From Nitrospinota bacterium (lineage in GTDB: Bacteria > Nitrospinota > Nitrospinia > UBA9942): DNA of 15,312 nucleotides. The notes beneath the pieces were generated by a model that was not told where the DNA came from, searched no databases, and saw only the letters and a program-made list of their open reading frames with translations. Position 1 is the first letter of the stretch. The number at the start of each line of letters is the position of its first letter. Shown here one piece after another: positions 7,229 through 13,329 of the stretch. The translations under genes and the position numbers were made by a program. Where the stretch lies: the NCBI GenBank assembly GCA_003489165.1, contig DNJG01000082.1, forward strand, positions 1-15,312, in the 5' to 3' direction.

Positions 7229-9192
7229 CCGCCAAGATAATTTAGTGCCTTATCCAATTGTGCATGACTACCCAGCAAGATTAAAAGGTCTCCTGTCTCT
7301 ATCTTTAAATCAGGATCGGGATTTACCTTAACCTCATCTTTTCTGACAATTGAAATAATAACTGCCCCTGTATTATGCCGCAAATCAAGCTCTTTTAAAC
7401 TCTTCTTATTTGCCGTAGAATCCTTAACAACCAGATAGCTTTCTATTGTGCTCATTAAAAGATATTTATAGAGGTCTTTTAATTTCTCTTGCGATAAGGA
7501 TAGTCCGCGGAGCATGCCATACCCATCCATTCTAATCATGTTTACATATTGATTAATGATATTTCCCGGGATACGATACTCCTTTAATACCCGTGAAAAT
7601 ATTTCCACAGAAGTTTCAAAGTCCATTGGTATAACCTGATTTGCCCCAAGGCTGTTTAATTCTTCTACCTCTGATGCATACAGTGTTCGGGCAATAATAT
7701 GGATATGAGGATTCATCTGGCGGGCTATATGGATACTCCTGCGGACTGAAAGGAGGTCGGATATAGCAAAGACGATAATCTTTGCCCTTTCAATTCCTGC
7801 CTTATGGAGAATCTCTTTGCTTGTTATATCGCCATACATAATTGGAATTCCTGCCGACTTACCCCCTTCTATCCTCTCTGCATTCATTTCAATAACAATA
7901 AAATGAATTCGTGTCTCCTTTAAAACCTGAGCAAGATTTTTTCCGTTTAATCCATAGCCGGCAATGATGACATGGTCATTTAATTTTTCTCCTCCACCCT
8001 CCTCCCATTTTTTCTCAGGGGTTGAGAAAAATGACTGTAGTTTAAGAGATAGCCCATAGGATATCTGGATTAAAAATGGTGTTGCCATCATTGTAAGGAT
8101 TGCAGTGATAAGAAATGTCTGAAAATCATCATTCCCGATTAATTGCAGTGACAGCCCTTCCCCTGCCAGCAAAAAAGAAAATTCGCCAATCTGGGCAAGC
8201 CTCAATGCTGATATAAATGCTATGCGGGGGGATTTCTGGAATATTACGACAGAGAGGAATGTTGGAATTGCCTTTAATACAATAAGGGAAGCAGTTAAGA
8301 ATAGCAAGTATATTGGATTATCTATTAAATGATATATTTTAAAAAGCATTCCGATAGAGATAAAAAAGATACTGCTGAAGAAATCCCGGAATGGCAATAT
8401 GTCAACCACAACCTGACTGCTGTATTCCGATTCGGAAATAATCAACCCTGCGATGAATGCGCCCATTGCAAGGGACAAACCAAAATATTGTGTAAGCCAT
8501 GCGGTGCCAAGGCAAATAAGGATAATAAAAAGGATGAGGGATTCGCGGTTCTTCAGCCTGACTATATGATGAAGTAGTTTTGGCACCAGGATGCGGGATG
8601 CAAAGAATATAAACACCACTGCTATTACTGCCTTGAGAATTGCCATAATAATGATATGTGGTGAGGCAGCCTCACCGCTTCCAAGAATCGGAATCAGTAA
8701 TATCATCGGGACAATGCAGAGGTCCTGAAATAGGAGGATGCCTACAGAAAATTTTCCATGAGGCGAATCAATTTCCCCCCTGTCTGTATACATCTTAAGG
8801 ACAATTGCAGTGCTGCTCAGAGAGGTAAGAAAACCAAAAAAGAGTGATTGCTGGAGGGTGTAGCCTGAAATATAAAAAATAATAAATGCGCCGATAATTG
8901 TCAGAACGACCTGAATCCCGCCACTCCCAACAATGGTCTTAATATTTCTTGCCATTCGGGTCAGTGAGAATTCAAGCCCTACAGTGAATAATAAAAGCGC
9001 AACTCCGATTTCTGCCAGCATCTTCACCATGTTGAGCTCATAAATCAGCCTGATGCCGTAGGGACCAATAACCATTCCTGTAAGCAGGTAACCGATAATG
9101 GCAGGCAGTTTGAGCTTATGAAAGATAAAAGTAATCGGAAGCGTAAAGGCAAGGATAATGATTATATCTCTTAATAATGGAAATTCATTCAT
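7225..9192 (-). CDS. KefB/KefC-type cation:proton antiporter with TrkA-N and TrkA-C domains
   Basis: This is a CPA2-family antiporter that would exchange K+ (possibly Na+) for protons across the inner membrane. Residues 1-385 form about twelve membrane segments, with LTGMVIGPYG near 37-46, LLLFTVGLEF near 66-75 and FQDLCIVP at 155-162. The Q156-D157 pair is the one usual in K+-type members. A cytoplasmic TrkA-N (RCK) domain begins at 406 with the nucleotide-binding motif HVIIAGYGLNGKNL, and a TrkA-C domain occupies about 570-655 (GAVIISIVRKDEV, GDLLILLGS). Length and domain order match the family. Gating by NAD(H) or another ligand is expected for RCK domains, but the ligand cannot be read here. 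It is the first gene of the pair with comEC, sharing the 4-base overlap ATGA. Confidence 0.93.
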   Translation of the reverse strand: MNEFPLLRDIIIILAFTLPITFIFHKLKLPAIIGYLLTGMVIGPYGIRLIYELNMVKMLAEIGVALLLFTVGLEFSLTRMARNIKTIVGSGGIQVVLTIIGAFIIFYISGYTLQQSLFFGFLTSLSSTAIVLKMYTDRGEIDSPHGKFSVGILLFQDLCIVPMILLIPILGSGEAASPHIIIMAILKAVIAVVFIFFASRILVPKLLHHIVRLKNRESLILFIILICLGTAWLTQYFGLSLAMGAFIAGLIISESEYSSQVVVDILPFRDFFSSIFFISIGMLFKIYHLIDNPIYLLFLTASLIVLKAIPTFLSVVIFQKSPRIAFISALRLAQIGEFSFLLAGEGLSLQLIGNDDFQTFLITAILTMMATPFLIQISYGLSLKLQSFFSTPEKKWEEGGGEKLNDHVIIAGYGLNGKNLAQVLKETRIHFIVIEMNAERIEGGKSAGIPIMYGDITSKEILHKAGIERAKIIVFAISDLLSVRRSIHIARQMNPHIHIIARTLYASEVEELNSLGANQVIPMDFETSVEIFSRVLKEYRIPGNIINQYVNMIRMDGYGMLRGLSLSQEKLKDLYKYLLMSTIESYLVVKDSTANKKSLKELDLRHNTGAVIISIVRKDEVKVNPDPDLKIETGDLLILLGSHAQLDKALNYLGG

Positions 9193-9203
9193 GAAAGAAT
9201 TCT

Positions 9204-9353
9204 ACCACAGAGCACACAGAGGCACACAGAAGAAAACAAAACCTGATTAATCCGCAGATTTCGCAGATTTTCACAGATTTTTTTAAAAGTATTTTATTTT
9301 AATCTGCGGACATATAATTTTATATTTTTTCTCTGTTTCTTCGTGTCTGTGGT
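9204..9353. repeat. Nested inverted repeat in the kef/aspS intergenic region
   Basis: Outer arms are ACCACAG at 9204-9210, continuing as CACAGAG-like units to 9232, and CTGTGGT at 9347-9353, preceded by CTCTGTTTCTTCGTGT. Inner arms are TCCGCAGATT at 9251-9260 and AATCTGCGGA at 9301-9310, a perfect 10-base pair. Two further GCAGATT/ACAGATT units follow the left inner arm. The layout resembles the two shorter palindromic repeats at 11182 and 11778 and probably belongs to the same kind of dispersed intergenic element. Confidence 0.7.
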
Positions 9354-9370
9354 TTAATGCGGTTTTTAAA

Positions 9371-9400
9371 TTGTAAAAAACAGAAAAAATTTGATATAGT
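9371..9400 (+). promoter_or_regulatory. aspS promoter, probably giving a leaderless mRNA
   Basis: TTGTAA at 9371-9376 and TATAGT at 9395-9400 are spaced by 18 bases. Transcription would start near 9407, directly at the aspS ATG (9409). No Shine-Dalgarno sequence precedes the ATG; the bases there are AAAACACC. Both facts fit leaderless translation. Confidence 0.55.
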
Positions 9401-9408
9401 AAAACACC

Positions 9409-11172
9409 ATGTTTAAAAGAACACATACATGCGGTGAATTAAGGGGCGATAATGTTAACACCACTGTAATCCTTATGGGCTGGGTTCATAAACGAAGGGA
9501 CCACGGAGGCTTAATCTTTATAGATTTAAGGGACAGGGATGGAATTACGCAGATAGTTGTAAATCCTGAAATTGATAAGATTGCACATAAAAAGGCACAT
9601 GAAATAAGGAGTGAATATGTCCTGGCGGTTAAGGGGAAGGTTGTTGCAAGGCCTGAAGGGACGATTAATCCGAAACTGCTGACAGGAGAGATTGAGATTA
9701 CTGTTGAAGATTTAGAGATTCTAAATGAGTCCAAGCCGCTGCCATTTTCCGTAGAAGATGGTGAGGAGGTATCTGAGATGTTGAGGCTAAAATACAGATA
9801 CCTTGATTTAAGGAGACCTTCTCTAAAAAATAATATCATATTAAGGCATAAGGTTGCTAAAACAGTCAGGGATTTCCTTGACAAAAAGGGATTTCTTGAG
9901 ATAGAGACTCCCTTTTTGACAAAAAGCACACCTGAAGGGGCAAGAGATTATCTTGTTCCGAGCAGATTAAATCCGGGTAAGTTTTATGCACTCCCCCAAT
10001 CCCCGCAGTTATTCAAGCAGATACTTATGGTGGCAGGATATGAAAGATATTTTCAGGTAGTTAAATGTTTCAGGGATGAGGATTTAAGGGCAGACAGACA
10101 GCCTGAATTTACCCAGATAGATATGGAGATGTCCTTTATAGACAGGGAGGATATTTTTCCTCTGATAGAAGAGATGATGTCCGAGATATTTAAAAAATCT
10201 ATCGGTGTTGAAATAGAAATGCCCTTTCCTATTTTAAGCTACCATGAGGTTATGAGTCGCTTTGGCTGTGATAAACCAGACACGAGGTTTGGACTTGAGC
10301 TAAAGGATATAACACCTTTTGCATCTAAATCTGACTTCAAAGTCTTTACAGAGGCAATTAAAAATGGCGGAACGGTCAGGGGGATTAATGCAAAAGGGTG
10401 CAGTGAATTTTCAAGAAAGGATTTGGACGATTTGACTGCAGAGGTGGGAATCTTTGGTGCAAAGGGGCTTGCATGGCTGAAGGTTACAACAGAGGTGGTT
10501 CAGTCTCCAATCGCAAAGTTTTTTAAGAAAGAGATTCTTGATGAAATTGTAAAGATAATGGAAGGAAAGCCCGGAGACTTACTCCTATTTATTGCGGATA
10601 AACCAAAGATTGTGTTTGATTCATTAGCCCATCTTCGTTTAAAACTTGCTGAAAGGTTGAAATTAATAGATGAAAACAAGTTTAATTTTCTCTGGGTAAC
10701 AGATTTTCCATTGTTGGATTGGGATGAAGATGAAAAGAGATGGGTTGCAATGCACCATCCATTTACTTCACCTGTGGATGAGGACATATCATTATTTAAA
10801 ACCGCTCCAAAGAAGATGAGGGCAAAGGCGTATGATTTAGTCCTTAATGGCTCGGAGATTGGCGGTGGAAGCATAAGAATCTACAAGCAGGAGATTCAGA
10901 AACAGATGTTTGATACCCTTGGCCTATCGGATGAAGAGGCAAAGGCAAAATTTGGATTTCTGCTTGAGGCACTTGAATATGGAACACCGCCACATGGCGG
11001 GATTGCATTTGGCTTGGACAGGTTGATGGCAACTCTTACAAAGTCAAAATCCATAAGGGATGTAATAGCATTCCCAAAGACACAGAAGGCAGTCTGCCTT
11101 ATGACCGACGCCCCCTCTGATGTGGAAAAGAGGCAGTTGAAGGAATTGAATATCAGGCTTGATACCCCCTAA
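9409..11172 (+). CDS. aspS: Aspartate-tRNA ligase, bacterial type
   Basis: The enzyme charges tRNA-Asp with aspartate in the cytoplasm. The order of domains is standard: an N-terminal anticodon-binding OB fold (GWVHKRRDHGGLIFIDLRDR, residues 24-43), class II motif 1 around 160-170, motif 2 (FRDEDLRADRQPEFTQIDME, 221-240), the bacterial GAD insertion at roughly 290-420, and motif 3 (GIAFGLDRLMATL) near the C-terminus. The length of 587 is normal. Histidine 32 after RRD and glycine 84 in RPEGTINP match the pattern reported for non-discriminating bacterial enzymes, which also charge tRNA-Asn. That is an inference, and GatCAB would then be required elsewhere in the genome. The start is the only sensible ATG and follows the promoter directly. 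Confidence 0.97.
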   Translation: MFKRTHTCGELRGDNVNTTVILMGWVHKRRDHGGLIFIDLRDRDGITQIVVNPEIDKIAHKKAHEIRSEYVLAVKGKVVARPEGTINPKLLTGEIEITVEDLEILNESKPLPFSVEDGEEVSEMLRLKYRYLDLRRPSLKNNIILRHKVAKTVRDFLDKKGFLEIETPFLTKSTPEGARDYLVPSRLNPGKFYALPQSPQLFKQILMVAGYERYFQVVKCFRDEDLRADRQPEFTQIDMEMSFIDREDIFPLIEEMMSEIFKKSIGVEIEMPFPILSYHEVMSRFGCDKPDTRFGLELKDITPFASKSDFKVFTEAIKNGGTVRGINAKGCSEFSRKDLDDLTAEVGIFGAKGLAWLKVTTEVVQSPIAKFFKKEILDEIVKIMEGKPGDLLLFIADKPKIVFDSLAHLRLKLAERLKLIDENKFNFLWVTDFPLLDWDEDEKRWVAMHHPFTSPVDEDISLFKTAPKKMRAKAYDLVLNGSEIGGGSIRIYKQEIQKQMFDTLGLSDEEAKAKFGFLLEALEYGTPPHGGIAFGLDRLMATLTKSKSIRDVIAFPKTQKAVCLMTDAPSDVEKRQLKELNIRLDTP

Positions 11173-11181
11173 AATAAAAGC

Positions 11182-11262
11182 AACCACAGATAAACACGGA
11201 TGAACACAGATAAAAACTTTTTTCTTTTTAAATCCGTGTTAATCTGTATGAATCTGTGGTTT
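11182..11262. repeat. Palindromic repeat with 10-base periodic arms, copy after aspS
   Basis: The left arm (11182-11211) is built of three 10-base units: CCACAGATAA, ACACGGATGA, ACACAGATAA. The right arm (11231-11262) is their approximate reverse complement, ending ATCTGTGGTTT. The loop is A/T-rich. The hairpin lies 10 bases after the aspS stop and could act as a transcript end or stabiliser. A close relative is at 11778-11855. Confidence 0.8.
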
Positions 11263-11294
11263 GATTAGGTTTTTGTTCTTTTTTGATTTTTCTC

Positions 11295-11322
11295 TTGACA
11301 TATCTATTTGCCTTGATATAAT
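11295..11322 (+). promoter_or_regulatory. Consensus sigma-70 promoter for the first DUF5618-like gene
   Basis: TTGACA at 11295-11300 and TATAAT at 11317-11322 are separated by 16 bases, a near-perfect vegetative promoter. Transcription would start near 11329, about 35 bases before the ATG at 11364. No clear Shine-Dalgarno sequence lies before that ATG. Confidence 0.75.
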
Positions 11323-11363
11323 TTGAGGCAATTTAAGAATCCCCAAAGCCCACTTAAAACCCA

Positions 11364-11740
11364 ATGAAGGAGTCTATTAGATATTTAAACAATGCAAAGG
11401 AGATACTCAAAAAAATCCCTATAGAGGAAAATGTCTATACAGATGTTAAGCCAGTAAGGGAGGCATTTGGAACAGTCTATCTTTCAATATTAGAGGCGAT
11501 AAATGAGTATCTAATCAGTGAAAAGGGTTTAAAAAAAAAGAGCTTCCCAAATCTATAGATGCCTATAGAGAGGCATTGAAAAAGCATCTGGCAATTCGTA
11601 ATGGTAAACTCATGAGAGAATTTGAAATGCTTTATGATACCCTGCATATAGCAGGATATTATAGAGGGCTTATCTATAATGCAGATATGGTGAAAGACGC
11701 CATAAAAGCTGCAAAGTTATTTATTGAGAAAGTTAAGTAA
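11364..11740 (+). pseudogene. DUF5618-like short gene, copy 1, interrupted by a -1 shift at an A run
   Basis: The first part (11364-11558) encodes 64 residues, beginning MKESIRYLNNAKEILKK. The remaining family sequence continues in the -1 frame from 11540 to 11740 (ELPKSIDAYREALKKHL through HIAGYYRGLIYNADMVK to FIEKVK). Joined at 11540 they give about 125 residues, the length I expect for the small helical DUF5618 family; that assignment is from memory of the pattern and is not certain. The break lies in nine A at 11531-11539. One more A would restore the frame, so this may be a sequencing error, a true pseudogene, a phase-variable tract or programmed frameshifting at A_AAA_AAG. The strong promoter and intact second half argue against long decay. 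The function is unknown. A paralogue lies at 14679-15048. Confidence 0.7.
11534..11576 (+). other. Candidate -1 frameshift site
   Basis: In the zero frame the codons read TTA AAA AAA AAG, containing the slippery heptamer A_AAA_AAG at 11534-11540, the same as in E. coli dnaX. A slip of -1 continues as GAG CTT CCC, exactly the family sequence. An SD-like AGGG lies at 11524-11527, and a 6-base-pair hairpin (ATGCCT, loop ATAGAG, AGGCAT) at 11559-11576 lies 18 bases downstream, which is farther than usual for a stimulator. Confidence 0.45.
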
Positions 11741-11777
11741 ACAGCAAAAAAAACAGAAAGGAACAAAAATCTAATGA

Positions 11778-11855
11778 AACCACAGATACACACAGATGGA
11801 CACAGGTATTTTAAAAAATTTTTAAATCTGTGTTTATCTGCGTTCATCTGTGGTT
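11778..11855. repeat. Palindromic repeat with 10-base periodic arms, second copy
   Basis: The left arm (11778-11807) begins AACCACAGATACACACAGAT. The right arm (11824-11855) ends ATCTGCGTTCATCTGTGGTT and is its approximate reverse complement, around an A/T-rich loop. It matches the repeat at 11182-11262 in arms, length and spacing. It lies between the DUF5618-like gene and the promoter of the outer-membrane gene, where it could end the upstream transcript. Confidence 0.8.
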
Positions 11856-11876
11856 GCTTTTATAATTAAAAAAACC

Positions 11877-11905
11877 TTGACAAGGTAAATAGGGTATGGT
11901 ATTTA
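11877..11905 (+). promoter_or_regulatory. Candidate promoter of the first outer-membrane gene
   Basis: TTGACA at 11877-11882 is a perfect -35 box. TATTTA at 11900-11905, at spacing 17, is the best-placed -10 box. TATGGTA at 11895-11901 overlaps it and is also found at the same relative place before the second outer-membrane gene (13180-13186). The 5' leader would be about 140 bases. Confidence 0.55.
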
Positions 11906-11956
11906 TTCACATATTTTAATTTGTAGAATCTGTTCTTTAGTAAACAGTAAATTCTT

Positions 11957-12052
11957 TAAAAAGAAAGGGGGTGAGTTGTAAATAAGTTCTTAGTTTTTCA
12001 TTAGTAATGGAGTTTATATTTTTTAGAGGTATTAATTTGAGGAGGTAAAAGA
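11957..12052 (+). promoter_or_regulatory. Conserved 5' leader of the first outer-membrane gene
   Basis: This leader is shared with 13231-13329. It contains AAAGGGGGTG at 11964-11973, an SD-like string 79 bases before the ATG. The 15-base block GTTTATATTTTTTAG at 12012-12026 also occurs at 13291-13305. The real ribosome binding site GGAGGT (12041-12046) is 6 bases before the ATG. From 12033 to 12076 the DNA is identical to 13310-13353, running into the signal-peptide codons. I found no riboswitch that I recognise. Confidence 0.6.
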
Positions 12053-12910
12053 ATGAAGAAGATATTAGGATTATTTGTTATAGGAGCATTTATTGCAGTA
12101 AGTTATGCAGCGCCTTCCTTTGCAGGACCATCCAGGGCTATTATTCAGGAGATGGGTTCAACAGTTGGAGCAGAGGAGGTAAATATTGATTTAGATTGGT
12201 TATCACAGAGTCTTAATGTCGCAGCAGCTGGTGATACAGCAGTTGGACAGCCAGCCAACAATGGCACGATAGGTGGTATTGGTCTTTCCAGTGTAAATAT
12301 CGGTATTGCAGAGGGTTATGAGCTCCGTCTTGGAAGGCTCCCGGGTATCAGAAGTTATCTAGCCTATCCGGCGGGTAATGCCAGCAACCTTGGTGTAACC
12401 TTAAAGGCAGGCGGTTTTGTTCCCGGACTTGGTCTATGGCTTGGTTATGGCTCAAAATCACTTAAAGATGCAAATTCCGGTAACACAGCAGGTGATACGG
12501 ATGCCACCTCTATGACTCTTGGTGCAGCATACACATGGGCAGGTCCTCTTATTATTAATGGTGAGTTAGGGTATAGCACAGATACGGCAAAGGCTGCCGG
12601 GGTATCGGCAAAGGACACATCCAGCCTTGAGATTGGCCTTGCTGCCCTCTATCCACTCAGAAACTCGCTGCTTTTGGGCGTAGAGATACTTTCTGTTACT
12701 ACAACTGTTGCTGATACAGCGGATATGGCAGTTCTTGTCCCTGCACTTGGCGCTAGACTTACTCCCAATGAGCACTGGACAATTGATGCTACTATAGCAT
12801 ATCTGGGCGGAAGTGTGAAGGCTGATACAAAGCCTACCGATACTTTAAAGGATGATGCAGGTGCAACAGTGATTGGTGTTCCAAACCTTAGAGTAAACTA
12901 TAAGTTCTAA
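12053..12910 (+). CDS. Predicted outer-membrane beta-barrel protein, 285 residues
   Basis: A signal peptide occupies residues 1-24 (MKKILGLFVIGAFIAVSYAA, then PSFA), with likely cleavage before GPSR. The mature part is rich in glycine, serine, threonine and alternating hydrophobic residues, with repeated short strands such as GLWLGYGSKSL, ELGYSTDTA and TIDATIAYLGGS. It ends NLRVNYKF, with the C-terminal phenylalanine typical of proteins assembled by BAM. I do not recognise a named family, and no heme motif is present. The length suggests about ten to twelve strands. The ribosome binding site GGAGGT is ideal, and a strong terminator follows at 12929, so the gene is probably transcribed alone and highly. 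Its leader and signal-peptide DNA are nearly the same as those of the cytochrome-barrel gene at 13330, though the mature proteins differ. Confidence 0.85.
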   Translation: MKKILGLFVIGAFIAVSYAAPSFAGPSRAIIQEMGSTVGAEEVNIDLDWLSQSLNVAAAGDTAVGQPANNGTIGGIGLSSVNIGIAEGYELRLGRLPGIRSYLAYPAGNASNLGVTLKAGGFVPGLGLWLGYGSKSLKDANSGNTAGDTDATSMTLGAAYTWAGPLIINGELGYSTDTAKAAGVSAKDTSSLEIGLAALYPLRNSLLLGVEILSVTTTVADTADMAVLVPALGARLTPNEHWTIDATIAYLGGSVKADTKPTDTLKDDAGATVIGVPNLRVNYKF

Positions 12911-12928
12911 GTCTTAGAAAAATTTAAT

Positions 12929-12960
12929 ATACAGGGAGGGCAATCCTCCCTGTATGTTTT
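12929..12960 (+). terminator. Rho-independent terminator after the first outer-membrane gene
   Basis: ATACAGGGAGG (12929-12939), loop GCAAT, and CCTCCCTGTAT (12945-12955) form a perfect 11-base-pair stem followed by GTTTT. It begins 19 bases after the stop codon. Confidence 0.85.
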
Positions 12961-12983
12961 ACAAGGAAAAGACGTTTATTTCT

Positions 12984-13020
12984 ACCTGCCTGTGCGTTGC
13001 ACGCAGACAGGTCTCTTTTT
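12984..13020. repeat. Second hairpin with T tract, possible REP-like element
   Basis: ACCTGCCTGTGCGT and ACGCAGACAGGT fold over a TTGC loop with small bulges, followed by CTCTTTTT. It could be a back-up terminator. Its imperfect GC-rich stem in AT-rich DNA looks like the dispersed REP-type palindromes of other bacteria, but only one copy is in the window. Confidence 0.5.
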
Positions 13021-13160
13021 ATCATTAAATAAATTTTCGCCATATATATACAAACCTTTTTTTCCTTCTAAAAACTTCTTCTTTTGAAAATAAAGAACCC
13101 TGCAAGCTATAGGGGATCAAGTTTAAATAACAAGGTGCTAACACCAAGGGATAAAAATCC

Positions 13161-13190
13161 TTGACAAAACAAGAGAAGATATGGTAAAAG
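13161..13190 (+). promoter_or_regulatory. Candidate promoter of the cytochrome-barrel gene
   Basis: TTGACA at 13161-13166 is a perfect -35 box. TAAAAG at 13185-13190 (spacing 18) is a weak -10 box. TATGGTA at 13180-13186 lies 13 bases after the -35 box, as in the first outer-membrane gene (12 bases). The -35 box is overlapped by a small inverted repeat (AAGGGAT, AAAA, ATCCTT). Confidence 0.5.
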
Positions 13191-13230
13191 AAAAGTAATT
13201 TTTTGCTCTATATCATTATAAATATCTTTT

Positions 13231-13329
13231 TAAAGAAGAAAGGAGGTGGTAGGTAGTAGATTCTTAAGATTTTGCATCAGAGTTTACAGGGTTTATATTT
13301 TTTAGTATTTAATTTGAGGAGGTAAAAGA
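13231..13329 (+). promoter_or_regulatory. Conserved 5' leader of the cytochrome-barrel gene
   Basis: It holds AAAGGAGGTG at 13239-13248, a perfect ten-base complement of the usual 16S rRNA 3' end, 81 bases before the ATG. It also holds GTTTATATTTTTTAG at 13291-13305 and the true ribosome binding site GGAGGT at 13318-13323. The order and spacing repeat those before 12053. Confidence 0.6.

Noticed and set aside
8329..8577. Plus-strand frame with several cysteines
   Set aside because: It is antisense to the antiporter gene, and the cysteine pattern comes from the reverse of membrane-segment codons.
9486..9929. Minus-strand frame of 147 codons
   Set aside because: It lies within aspS, whose protein is complete and recognisable; this is a shadow.
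11182..11855. CRISPR array
   Set aside because: The regular short units have no spacers of constant length, and the arms are inverted rather than direct repeats.
13247..13306. Possible 19-codon leader peptide starting GTG after AAAGGAGG
   Set aside because: The spacing between the SD-like string and the GTG is too short, and the equivalent GTG frame in the other leader stops after four codons with no shared peptide.
13085..13329. A c-di-GMP (GEMM) riboswitch before the cytochrome gene
   Set aside because: Such riboswitches occur before cytochrome genes in other bacteria, but the conserved GEMM core strings are absent here.
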